Part shown: piece by piece, positions 1 to 6,052 of the stretch | Layout of the letters: every line of letters begins with the position of its first letter | How positions within the stretch are numbered: position 1 is the stretch's first letter | Source: Balneolaceae bacterium | GTDB lineage: Bacteria; Bacteroidota; Rhodothermia; Balneolales; Balneolaceae | Length of the DNA stretch: 6,052 nucleotides | Direction: 5' to 3' | Assembly: GCA_007117235.1 (NCBI GenBank) | Contig: SKGY01000054.1 | Coordinates: 1-6,052, forward strand | The notes under the pieces: model-generated | Databases searched by the model: none | What the model was told of the DNA's origin: nothing | What the model saw: only the letters and a program-made list of their open reading frames with translations | Translations under genes and position numbers: made by a program

Positions 1-759
1 GAAACTCTCTCCGATGACCCTGTACAGGCGTCAATTTATGGAATGATGAACCTTAAAAGAGTAACACCAAATCTTGCAGAGTGGACTTCACGCCCGGGTT
101 ATGATTACAGTGATCTTCGTGAAATTTATGGCGAGCTCATTGGTCAGTGGAACAGATATGTAAACCACGTAATTACAAATATTGGCGGTGTTTACTTCGA
201 GAGAATTGCGACTGATCAGGAGGGTAATGTGTACCGCCCTGTTGATAAAGCATATCAGCAAAAAGCGATGCAGTTTATGGTTGAAAATGCATTTTCTACA
301 CCTGAATGGTTACTCGAACCAACAATACTCAGAAATATTGAACATGCCGGCGCAATCGAAAGAATTCAGACTCTTCAGGGCAGACACCTGGCCTCAGTGA
401 TGAACGATTCCAGAATGATTCGCCTGATTGAAGATGAAGCGTTTCGAGGATCAGATGCATATACAATTAGTGAAATGCTGACCGACGTTCGTCAGGGCAT
501 TTGGAGTGAACTTCCATCAGGATCATCCATTGATGTATATCGTCGAAATCTGCAGCGTACTTACCTAAGCCTCATTCATGAGATGATGGAAAGTGATGAC
601 TCCTCAATTAACGGAAGTGATATAAAAGCGATGTTGAGAGACGAGATTCAAACGCTGAAAGGTCAAGTCGACAATGCAGTTAATCGTAGTGGTGATCGTG
701 CTACACAAGTTCACCTTCGGGATGTTCAAACAAGAATTGAGCGCTTGTTAGACATATAG
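1..759 (+). CDS. Zinc-dependent metalloprotease, DUF4953/DUF5117 type, C-terminal part (5' end outside window)
   Basis: The frame is open from base 1 to the TAG at 757-759, giving 252 visible residues. The Met pair at 43-48 is internal, because homology-like sequence (DDPVQASIYGMMNLKRV) runs through it from the window edge. The segment with MMNLKRVTPNL, the Y-x-D-L-x-x-I-Y-G motif, W-N-R-Y-V-N-H-V and GGVYFER matches my memory of the C-terminal region of large zincin-like proteases annotated as DUF5117/DUF4953 in Bacteroidota and relatives. Those proteins are usually about 800 residues, exported, and carry HExxH in the middle, so the catalytic motif should lie upstream of this window. The tail (about residues 205-252) is charged and probably helical, ending in HLRDVQTRIERLLDI, a typical ending for the family. 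No substrate is known to me. The gene converges on aat and ends at a strong terminator. The family call is fairly secure; the physiological role is not. Confidence 0.85.
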   Translation, partial: ETLSDDPVQASIYGMMNLKRVTPNLAEWTSRPGYDYSDLREIYGELIGQWNRYVNHVITNIGGVYFERIATDQEGNVYRPVDKAYQQKAMQFMVENAFSTPEWLLEPTILRNIEHAGAIERIQTLQGRHLASVMNDSRMIRLIEDEAFRGSDAYTISEMLTDVRQGIWSELPSGSSIDVYRRNLQRTYLSLIHEMMESDDSSINGSDIKAMLRDEIQTLKGQVDNAVNRSGDRATQVHLRDVQTRIERLLDI

Positions 760-795
760 AAGTAGAGACATTTTTAAGTTCAGAAGTTTATAAGT

Positions 796-833
796 AACCC
801 TCTCAGTTATCAAAAGCTGAGAGGGTTTTTTAT
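796..833 (+). terminator. Rho-independent terminator of the metalloprotease gene
   Basis: A perfect 11-bp stem (AACCCTCTCAG at 796-806, CTGAGAGGGTT at 817-827) encloses a 10-nt loop, and a run of six T follows at 826-831. It starts 36 bases after the stop of the upstream + gene and sits between two convergent genes. On the opposite strand the stem is followed only by TTACTTAT, so termination of the aat operon here is possible but would be weaker. Confidence 0.93.
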
Positions 834-848
834 TTACCCTAATCCAAT

Positions 849-1451
849 CTAATCAACAAATTGACACTCCTTTGTTAGTGCTCGTTTAAGAAGTGTGTCA
901 TACTTTTTAGCAGTGATTTCTATGCAACCAAACTGAGACAGATGGTCAGTGTAGAATTGTGTGTCCCAAAGCTCAAATCCGTTTTTTTGAAGTATTTGAT
1001 GGCAATACCAAAGGGCAACTTTATCAGCCTCTTTCTCCTCTTTAAACATAGACTCACCAAAAAAGGCAGCTCCTAAAGTAACTCCGTAAAGTCCGCCGAC
1101 CAGATCATCATTGTCATTGTAAATCTCAACAGAGTGGGCATGTCCGGCAAGGTGAAGTACCTCAAATGAATTAATTATCAGATCAGAAATCCACGTAGTT
1201 GACCGATCAGCACAAGCTTCAATGACCGACCTGAATTCCTGATTCACTGTGAAGTGAAACTTTTTCTGTCGAATAATCCGCTGAACATTTGAGGAAACTT
1301 TAAATGAGTCCATCGGAATGATCCCCCGTCTACTGGCCGAATACCAGCCAACCGTGTCGTCCTCTCTCTCCTCACTCATCGGGAATATACCCTGCCGGTA
1401 ACCGTTAAGTAGTATTTCCGGTGGGATAATTTTTTGATTGGCAGACTTCAT
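849..1451 (-). CDS. aat: Leucyl/phenylalanyl-tRNA--protein transferase
   Basis: This cytoplasmic enzyme moves Leu or Phe from aminoacyl-tRNA onto proteins with N-terminal Arg or Lys, marking them for ClpS/ClpAP-type degradation (family knowledge). Visible signatures in the 200-residue product are GYRQGIFPM (17-25), RRGIIP (41-46), TTWIS (85-89), GHAHSVE (103-109), GGLYGV (119-124), GESMF (132-136) and WDTQF (162-166). The last contains the Asp (D163) and Gln (Q165) that align with the catalytic pair D186/Q188 of the E. coli enzyme. The protein is shorter than E. coli Aat (234): it lacks the N-terminal GLLAxGGDL segment and the long C-terminal tail. This resembles the compact form I associate with Alphaproteobacteria. 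It is the last gene of the presumed uvrB operon, 45 bases after the methyltransferase stop. A GAGG lies 15 bases before the ATG, too far to be an ideal ribosome-binding site. Confidence 0.96.
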   Translation of the reverse strand: MKSANQKIIPPEILLNGYRQGIFPMSEEREDDTVGWYSASRRGIIPMDSFKVSSNVQRIIRQKKFHFTVNQEFRSVIEACADRSTTWISDLIINSFEVLHLAGHAHSVEIYNDNDDLVGGLYGVTLGAAFFGESMFKEEKEADKVALWYCHQILQKNGFELWDTQFYTDHLSQFGCIEITAKKYDTLLKRALTKECQFVD

Positions 1452-1496
1452 GAAATGAGATGTGAGCCTCAGTCGAAATTATTGGATAAGAATGGG

Positions 1497-2060
1497 CTAT
1501 GAAGCTTTGTTATAAACTTTATAAATGAAATATGGCGGAATATTCAGAGGTTCAAAGTCTGTTTCAAAATTCCCGAACACTTCCATAACAGGCTTTTTCA
1601 AATGTCCGCTTGTCTGGTAAGCCAGAAAGAGTCCATCCTTCTTTAATATTTTTTTGGTGGCGTTAAGTACAATGATTTTCCGATCATTTTTCAGAAATGA
1701 AAACGGAATACCTGAAAGTACATAGTCGATATTACCAACATCCTCCTGATCAAGAATACTCTCTACATCTCCGGCAAGTGCATTGTGGATAGTAACACGA
1801 GGGTCATTTATGGCTGCTTTGAGTTGATCCGCGAAGTCTTTGTTTGCCTCGATCAGGATCAAGCGAGATCCTTCTGTCATATTTTCAATAAGGTGCTCGG
1901 TGAATACACCATTTCCGGGTCCATACTCAACGAGGGTAAAATCTTTAGAAAAATCGATATTGAGGCAGACCTTTTTCACACACCTTGGCGAGGTGGGAAT
2001 AACAGAAGCAACATCGCGGTCTTTAACGAATGTTTTAAAAAAATCGAGTTTTTTACCCAT
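1497..2060 (-). CDS. Small class I SAM-dependent methyltransferase, phospholipid N-methyltransferase-like
   Basis: The 187-residue soluble protein has a Rossmann methyltransferase core. Motif I is LVEYGPGNG (43-51), the acidic ribose-binding position is E71 in LILIEAN, and the motif IV-like strand and loop is DYVLSGIPFSF (112-122). The start, with a conserved IPTSP after a basic helix, and the NIPPYFIYKV near the end fit the family of small bacterial phospholipid methyltransferases and KsgA-like enzymes (COG3963 type). These methylate phosphatidylethanolamine or are of unknown function. There is no transmembrane segment. I chose the ATG at 2060, 12 bases after the uvrB stop; an in-frame TTG at 2066 would add two residues. 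No clear Shine-Dalgarno is visible for either. The tight spacing implies co-transcription, and possibly translational coupling, with uvrB. The substrate cannot be read from the sequence; an rRNA or small-molecule substrate is also possible. Confidence 0.85.
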   Translation of the reverse strand: MGKKLDFFKTFVKDRDVASVIPTSPRCVKKVCLNIDFSKDFTLVEYGPGNGVFTEHLIENMTEGSRLILIEANKDFADQLKAAINDPRVTIHNALAGDVESILDQEDVGNIDYVLSGIPFSFLKNDRKIIVLNATKKILKKDGLFLAYQTSGHLKKPVMEVFGNFETDFEPLNIPPYFIYKVYNKAS

Positions 2061-2072
2061 GTTCAAACTATA

Positions 2073-4124
2073 TCAAAGTTCTTTTTCTAATGTAGCAATT
2101 TGATCTCTAATTCGCGCTGCTTCTTCAAACTCCATATTCCTTGCAGATTGAATCATAGTTTCGCGCAGATATTCGAGAAATTTTTCCTTGCTATCAAATG
2201 TAACTTCTTTCATGGCTGAATTTGGCTTGTACTGAATACCACCTTCTGCCACTTTTATTGTCTCCAGATAGTTGTCTTCCTCTTTTTCCACTCCTTTTTC
2301 GAGTGTAAAATCTTGTGTTGATATCAGTGCAGGATCAACGAGTGGCTTTAACTCTTTCTTGATTGTCTGAGGTGTGATGTTGTGCTTTTCATTGTAATCC
2401 TGTTGGATTTTTCGACGCCGATTGGTTTCATCAATTACTTTCTGCATGCTCTTGGTGATCTTGTTTGCATACAGAATGGCTTTGCCGTCAACATTACGTG
2501 CAGCTCTACCCACAATCTGGAAAAGGGATGTCTCTGATCTTAAAAAACCCTCTTTGTCAGCATCCATAATAGCGACTAAACTTAATTCAGGGATATCAAT
2601 TCCCTCACGCAAAAGGTTAATGCCAACCAGAACTTTAAAATCTCCTCGTCTGAATTTGTATAGTACCTCAATTCGCTGCATGGCATCCAACTCACTGTGC
2701 ATGTAAGCTGCGCTGATTCCAAGATTTTTCAGGTATTCACTGAGCTCTTCACTAAGGCGTTTGGTTAAAGTAATACAGAGTACCCGTTCATTTCTTTCAG
2801 CTCGCATTCGAATCTCTTCCAACAGATCGTCAACCTGTGTATCAAGTGGTCGAACCTCGATTTCCGGTTCCATTAATCCTGTTGGACGAATAATCTGTTC
2901 TACATAAATACCATCCGACTTTTCAAGCTCATAGTCGCTGGGAGTAGCACTTACAAAAATGGCTTGATTGGCCATCGTCTCCCACTCTTCAAATGTAAGA
3001 GGCCGGTTATCAAGAGCTGACGGAAGTCTGAAACCGTGCTCAACAAGCTCAATTTTACGTGATCTGTCGCCACCATACATTGCGCCAACCTGTGGCACGG
3101 TTTGGTGGCTTTCATCAACAACGAGCAGGTAGTCTTCAGGAAAGTAGTCCATGAGACAGTAGGGTCGTTCGCCCGGTTTCCTTGCGCTTAAATACCTCGA
3201 GTAGTTCTCAATTCCTGAGCAGTAACCTATCTCCTGCATCATCTCAATATCAAAGAGTGTTCGCTGTTGAATCCGCGTTGCTTCCAGATATTTTTGCTCC
3301 TCTTTAAGGATGTCAACCCTCCAATGCATCTCATCACGAATCTGCTTGATAGCCTCTTCCAATCTGCCCTGGGAAGTTACATAGTGTGAAGCGGGATAAA
3401 TTCTGAACTCATCAACATCATTGATGATGTCACCACTCTCCACATCAAAAACCTGTAATTTCTCAATTTCGTCGCCCCACATGCTAACTCTTAATCCCTC
3501 TTCCGAGTAGGCCGGATAGATATCAACAACATCACCCCGCACCCGAAATGTCCCGCGACGAAAGTCGTGATCGCTTCGTGAATAGTGGAGATCAACAAGA
3601 TCGTAAAGAAGAGTATTTCGCGGGATTGACTGCCCCTCCTTTAACTGAATGATAAGCTTTTCATACTCGGACGGTGAACCAATTCCATAAATACAGCTCA
3701 CTGATGAGACAATAATTACATCACGACGGCCTGATAGTAACGAACTGGTGGCCCGTAACCGTAAACGCTGAATTTCCTCATTGATTGAGAGATCTTTCTC
3801 AATGTATTTATCCTGAGCTGAAATATATGCTTCGGGCTGATAGTAGTCGTAGTAGGAGATGAAAAACTCAACTCTATTTTCAGGGAAAAAATCACTTAAC
3901 TCTCTGTAAAGCTGTGCAGCAAGAGTTTTGTTGTGACTCATTACCAACGTAGGCTTCTGTACATTTTCAATTACGCCGGCTATGGTTCTGGTCTTACCTG
4001 AACCGGTAATCCCCAGCAGAGTCTGATACTTGTCGTTTTGATTTATACCTTCGGTGAGCTCTTTAATAGCATTTGGCTGATCACCGGCGGGCTCCCAGGG
4101 GGAATGAAGTTTGAATTGAGACAT
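2073..4124 (-). CDS. uvrB: UvrABC excinuclease subunit B
   Basis: UvrB is the damage-verifying helicase-like subunit of nucleotide excision repair; it is loaded by UvrA and recruits UvrC for incision. The 683-residue product is full length (E. coli 673). Visible parts in order: Walker A GITGSGKT (38-45); SHNKTLAAQLY (63-73); the aromatic beta-hairpin that grips DNA, YYDYYQPEAYI (91-101); the UvrA-interacting domain 2 region (about 150-250); YCSGIENYSRYL (301-312); Walker B-type DESH (337-340); motif V NLLREGIDIPE; motif VI QIVGRAARN; and a C-terminal UVR domain that binds UvrC (about 646-683, with MEFEEAARIRDQI). The start MSQFKLHSPWEPAGDQP aligns with the usual UvrB N-terminus, so the ATG at 4124 is secure. 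No good Shine-Dalgarno is present; a 15-bp interrupted palindrome lies directly before the ATG. It is the first gene of a presumed operon with the methyltransferase and aat. No truncation or missing motif is seen. Confidence 0.99.
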   Translation of the reverse strand: MSQFKLHSPWEPAGDQPNAIKELTEGINQNDKYQTLLGITGSGKTRTIAGVIENVQKPTLVMSHNKTLAAQLYRELSDFFPENRVEFFISYYDYYQPEAYISAQDKYIEKDLSINEEIQRLRLRATSSLLSGRRDVIIVSSVSCIYGIGSPSEYEKLIIQLKEGQSIPRNTLLYDLVDLHYSRSDHDFRRGTFRVRGDVVDIYPAYSEEGLRVSMWGDEIEKLQVFDVESGDIINDVDEFRIYPASHYVTSQGRLEEAIKQIRDEMHWRVDILKEEQKYLEATRIQQRTLFDIEMMQEIGYCSGIENYSRYLSARKPGERPYCLMDYFPEDYLLVVDESHQTVPQVGAMYGGDRSRKIELVEHGFRLPSALDNRPLTFEEWETMANQAIFVSATPSDYELEKSDGIYVEQIIRPTGLMEPEIEVRPLDTQVDDLLEEIRMRAERNERVLCITLTKRLSEELSEYLKNLGISAAYMHSELDAMQRIEVLYKFRRGDFKVLVGINLLREGIDIPELSLVAIMDADKEGFLRSETSLFQIVGRAARNVDGKAILYANKITKSMQKVIDETNRRRKIQQDYNEKHNITPQTIKKELKPLVDPALISTQDFTLEKGVEKEEDNYLETIKVAEGGIQYKPNSAMKEVTFDSKEKFLEYLRETMIQSARNMEFEEAARIRDQIATLEKEL

Positions 4125-4138
4125 ATCTTTTAAAGATA
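4124..4138. promoter_or_regulatory. 15-bp interrupted palindrome abutting the uvrB start codon
   Basis: TATCTTT and AAAGATA form perfect 7-bp arms around a single central T. The left end overlaps the first base of the uvrB ATG. A one-base gap rules out a stable RNA hairpin with all pairs formed, so if it works at all it is more likely a protein-binding site. It does not match the known E. coli (CTGT-N8-ACAG) or B. subtilis (GAAC-N4-GTTC) LexA boxes. Chance occurrence in AT-rich DNA is a real possibility. Confidence 0.25.
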
Positions 4139-4273
4139 ACTACATGTGTACTCGAATAAAACAAATGCTTGCGAAATCATTCTGCTATTACACATTTTTG
4201 TATGTTTTGGGCTACATTTGTTTCACTTGATTAAACGTACAATTGATCACACCTAATTTATTCATCAGTTAAC
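4125..4273. promoter_or_regulatory. Divergent intergenic region between uvrB and tyrA; promoters expected
   Basis: These 149 AT-rich bases separate two genes read outward, so both promoters should lie here. On the + strand TACATTTG at 4213-4220 fits the -7 element TAnnTTTG known from Bacteroidota and lies 53 bases before the tyrA ATG. However, the only upstream TTTG (4197-4200) is just 12 bases away, too close for the usual -33 spacing. I found no equally good -7 element on the - strand for uvrB. No leader peptide with a Tyr or Phe run, T-box or attenuator hairpin is visible before tyrA. Confidence 0.35.
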
Positions 4274-5404
4274 ATGGCCGATAAAGACAAGCTAAAACGA
4301 CAACGACAACAAATCGACGAGATTGATGAGCAAATTCTGGATCTGCTGCAGAAGAGAAAAGTTGTTGTTCAGGATGTGATCAAGCAGAAAGTGGAGAATC
4401 AGCTTCCGGTTTTCGTAGCAGGGCGTGAAGATGAAAAAACGGAATCCTTCAGAAATAAAGCATCAGGAAGAGGACTTGATCCGGACTGGGCCGAGGATTT
4501 TTTAAGAATGGTAATGGCTGCTTCGAGGGCAGCTCAATCTGCTGAGAAATTTCCTCGTTCAACTCCTGAGCCGAGGCATATTTTGTACGTGGGCGGTGAA
4601 GGCGGCATGGGAAGTTTATATCGAAGATTTACAGATAGCAGCGGGCACATATCTCACAGCCTTGATAAAGGGAACTGGTATCAGCTTGAGGAGATTGCTC
4701 CAAAACTCGATATGGTTATTATTACAGTACCTATTAATGTCACAATTGATGTTATCAATCGGATTGCGCCGAAATTAAGTGAGAATACAATCCTGGCGGA
4801 TTTCACCAGTAATAAAAATGAACCGCTACAGGCTATGTTGAAGGCTCATAAAGGTCCCGTTGTAGGGTTGCACCCAATGCACGGTCCTGATGTTCCAAAC
4901 TTATCAAAACAGCTGATTGTGTTCTGCTCAGGTCGCCATTCAGAAAAAGCAGATTGGTTCAAAGAGCAGTGCAGGCTTTGGGGAATGAGGGTGATCGATG
5001 CCGAGCCGCAAAAACATGATCATGTTATGAACCTTGTTCAGGGATTGCGACACTTTGTGGCTCTGCTTCACGGTTCATTCATGAAAGAGTATGACCTTGA
5101 TCCGAACGAAATGCTAAACTATTCGAGTCCAATCTACCGTGCAGAATTGATGATGACCGGGCGAATTTTCGCACAGGATGCTGAGCTTTATGCAGACATT
5201 GTATTTTCAAATAAAGAGCGAAGAGATCTTCTTTTAGCTTTTTTCAAGCACCATCAAACCCTCATGGAAATGGTTGAAAACGACGATAAAAAAGGGTTTA
5301 TCAAAGAGTTTGAAAATGTAACAGACTTTTTTGGCAGCTTCGCTTCTCAGGCTCTGAAAGAGAGCAGTTATCTGATTAATCGATTGGCCGATCGGTTTTC
5401 GTGA
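4274..5404 (+). CDS. tyrA: Bifunctional chorismate mutase / prephenate dehydrogenase (T-protein)
   Basis: It converts chorismate to prephenate and then, with NAD+, to 4-hydroxyphenylpyruvate in tyrosine synthesis. The 376-residue product has an N-terminal AroQ-type chorismate mutase (about 1-92) with R11, R28, K39, R51, E52, S84 and Q88 at the numbers of the E. coli P-protein mutase active site. Residue 48 is Val where the P-protein has Asp, as also in E. coli TyrA. The dehydrogenase part follows: NAD-binding GEGGMG (108-113), VPINVT (152-157), GLHPMHGPD (198-206) with H200 aligning with catalytic H197 of E. coli, QGLRHF (256-261) with H260 aligning with H257, SSPIYRAEL (284-292), and GRIFAQD (296-302) with R297 aligning with R294, the prephenate-binding Arg. 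Length matches E. coli TyrA (373). No Shine-Dalgarno precedes the ATG. It is transcribed alone, away from uvrB. Close similarity to the gammaproteobacterial fusion is notable in this setting. Confidence 0.98.
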   Translation: MADKDKLKRQRQQIDEIDEQILDLLQKRKVVVQDVIKQKVENQLPVFVAGREDEKTESFRNKASGRGLDPDWAEDFLRMVMAASRAAQSAEKFPRSTPEPRHILYVGGEGGMGSLYRRFTDSSGHISHSLDKGNWYQLEEIAPKLDMVIITVPINVTIDVINRIAPKLSENTILADFTSNKNEPLQAMLKAHKGPVVGLHPMHGPDVPNLSKQLIVFCSGRHSEKADWFKEQCRLWGMRVIDAEPQKHDHVMNLVQGLRHFVALLHGSFMKEYDLDPNEMLNYSSPIYRAELMMTGRIFAQDAELYADIVFSNKERRDLLLAFFKHHQTLMEMVENDDKKGFIKEFENVTDFFGSFASQALKESSYLINRLADRFS

Positions 5405-5423
5405 GGAGTAATAGGCTAGAGTC

Positions 5424-5490
5424 GGCGGGATAAATCCCGCGCCTGCCTTCCGTATCCGCCAACCGGCGGAGCCGGTCATTCATGACCGGC
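5424..5490. repeat. Cluster of three GC-rich hairpins between convergent genes; candidate dispersed palindromic repeat
   Basis: Three perfect inverted repeats, each with a 4-nt loop, follow one another: GCGGGA/TCCCGC (5425-5430 and 5435-5440, loop TAAA), TCCGCC/GGCGGA (5455-5460 and 5465-5470, loop AACC), and GCCGGTCA/TGACCGGC (5471-5478 and 5483-5490, loop TTCA). The second and third abut. About two thirds of the bases from 5421 to 5490 are G or C, far above the genes around it. No T tract follows on either strand, so this is not a classical intrinsic terminator, although its place between tyrA and a convergent gene suits a bidirectional transcription barrier or mRNA 3'-end stabiliser. GC-rich tandem palindromes in intergenic DNA are typical of REP-like repeats. 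Only one copy is in this window, so dispersal is inferred. Confidence 0.6.
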
Positions 5491-5499
5491 CTCAAGCGA

Positions 5500-5514
5500 T
5501 AGATTGATAATCTA
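5500..5514 (-). terminator. Weak AT-rich hairpin just after the last gene's stop
   Basis: TAGATT and AATCTA form a 6-bp stem around the 3-nt loop GAT, five bases past the stop codon of the - strand metalloprotease. It is AT-rich and no T run follows it on the - strand, so it would be a poor terminator alone. It may act together with the GC-rich hairpins beyond it. Confidence 0.25.
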
Positions 5515-5519
5515 AATAT

Positions 5520-6052
5520 CTACTTACCACCGGCTGCCTGAAGATCAGCTATACACTGTTCGTCAAGTTCAGGGATATTCCCGCCGAAAATATTTGCAAA
5601 GAAATCAGTGGTTCGTACTGAAAAGTACATCAGACAATCTTCCACATCGCAGTGAGCACCATTCTCTTCATCCTGATGGTCAGTCTGCATTTCAGCGCCG
5701 TTATTAACAAGACCTATAATGTGCCCAACCTCATGCTGCATTACAATGGTTTCAACATCTGTACGTGAAGGGCCGCCAATTCCGCCACTCGATTGACGAA
5801 TAGTTTCCCCAAAAAGTGCCATAGATGTATTGAAATGTGCGATTCCCAGTACATTGGCTGAGTCAAACTCCCCGTCAAGAATTATAAAATAACCGGCGAG
5901 TGTATTCTCTTCACTGAACGCACTGCGATATTCTCTTTCGAGCTCTCTCACATCATTGGCAGAATATGACTCTTGCCCCGCAGCCGGAATTTCCTCAGGA
6001 GTTAAAATGGTGATGGAGTTCTTATTGAGTCTCTCTTCAAGAAAAGATTGTA
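5520..6052 (-). CDS. Metzincin-like zinc metalloprotease, C-terminal part (5' end outside window)
   Basis: The frame stays open from the window edge (first full codon at 6050-6048) to the TAG at 5522-5520, giving 176 visible residues. A GTG at 5951 is internal; the 33 codons before it read as ordinary protein without a stop, so the true start is probably beyond 6052. A predicted core beta-strand with GYFIILDG is followed by a region with ANVLGIAHFNTSMALFGETI and then the zinc motif HEVGH (5735-5721) and IIGL. Eighteen residues later come H-C-D-V-E-D-C-L-M-Y-F-S, with two Cys and a Met that could be the metzincin Met-turn. This resembles archaemetzincins (HExxHxxGLxHCxxxxCxM) with an insertion. 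I recall similar proteins in Bacteroidota that are lipoproteins or exported, but the N-terminus that would show a signal peptide is missing. Substrate unknown. It converges on tyrA. Confidence 0.8.
   Translation of the reverse strand, partial: QSFLEERLNKNSITILTPEEIPAAGQESYSANDVRELEREYRSAFSEENTLAGYFIILDGEFDSANVLGIAHFNTSMALFGETIRQSSGGIGGPSRTDVETIVMQHEVGHIIGLVNNGAEMQTDHQDEENGAHCDVEDCLMYFSVRTTDFFANIFGGNIPELDEQCIADLQAAGGK

Noticed and set aside
43..48. ATG-ATG at 43-48 as the true start of the first gene
   Set aside because: The same frame is open back to base 1 and the residues before the Met pair belong to the conserved C-terminal region of the family, so the gene begins outside the window.
182..400. 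A + strand open frame of 72 codons in another frame of the first gene
   Set aside because: It lies inside a well-supported metalloprotease coding region and shows no independent protein signal.
1785..2103. Overlapping + strand open frames of about 90-100 codons
   Set aside because: They lie antisense to the methyltransferase gene and the 3' end of uvrB, have no recognisable protein features, and are explained as shadows of those genes.
2422..2706. A + strand open frame of 94 codons
   Set aside because: Entirely antisense to the conserved helicase motifs of uvrB; the translated sequence resembles no protein family I know.
5234..5479. A - strand open frame of 81 codons running from the hairpin cluster into the 3' end of tyrA
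   Set aside because: Its first part is the translated GC-rich palindrome and the rest is antisense to tyrA. Such peptides are typical false predictions over intergenic repeats.
5949..5951. GTG at 5951-5949 as the start of the last gene
   Set aside because: The frame stays open for 33 more codons to the window edge with ordinary protein sequence and no stop, so this is an internal Val codon.
1..6052. CRISPR array, tRNA/rRNA genes, insertion sequence, integrase, toxin-antitoxin or defence cassette
   Set aside because: I saw no regularly spaced direct repeats, cloverleaf-like sequence, transposase or recombinase motifs, or paired small genes. Nearly all the DNA is accounted for by six conserved-looking genes.

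Overview
The window carries six protein-coding genes, of which the two at the edges are cut by the window ends. Base composition looks like about 40-45% G+C by eye. Start codons mostly lack a Shine-Dalgarno sequence. The first gene belongs to a large zincin-protease family (DUF4953/DUF5117 type) that is common in Bacteroidota and relatives. Together these suggest the Bacteroidota/Balneolota/Rhodothermota part of the FCB group. That placement is inference, because no rRNA or other marker is present.

Layout, left to right. (1) 1-759, + strand: the C-terminal end of a large zinc-dependent metalloprotease, closed by a strong hairpin-plus-T-tract terminator at 796-833. (2) 849-4124, - strand: a likely three-gene operon read from right to left. 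It runs uvrB (nucleotide excision repair), then a small SAM-dependent methyltransferase of the phospholipid-methyltransferase-like type, then aat (leucyl/phenylalanyl-tRNA-protein transferase, N-degron tagging). (3) 4125-4273: a divergent intergenic region that must hold the promoters of uvrB and tyrA. (4) 4274-5404, + strand: tyrA, a fused chorismate mutase/prephenate dehydrogenase (T-protein) with the known active-site residues of both halves intact. (5) 5405-5519: a convergent intergenic region packed with GC-rich hairpins, very unlike its surroundings and probably a dispersed palindromic repeat. (6) 5520-6052, - strand: the C-terminal part of a small metzincin-like metalloprotease. Its zinc motif is split by an insertion between HExxHxxGL and the H-C-x4-C-x-M block.

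The genes do not form one pathway. The window is mostly core metabolism and repair, flanked by two unrelated putative zinc proteases. I see no convincing undescribed multi-gene system. The points most worth a second look are the hairpin cluster at 5424-5514, the unusual zinc-site layout of the last gene, and the presence of an enteric-type T-protein in an FCB-like genome.
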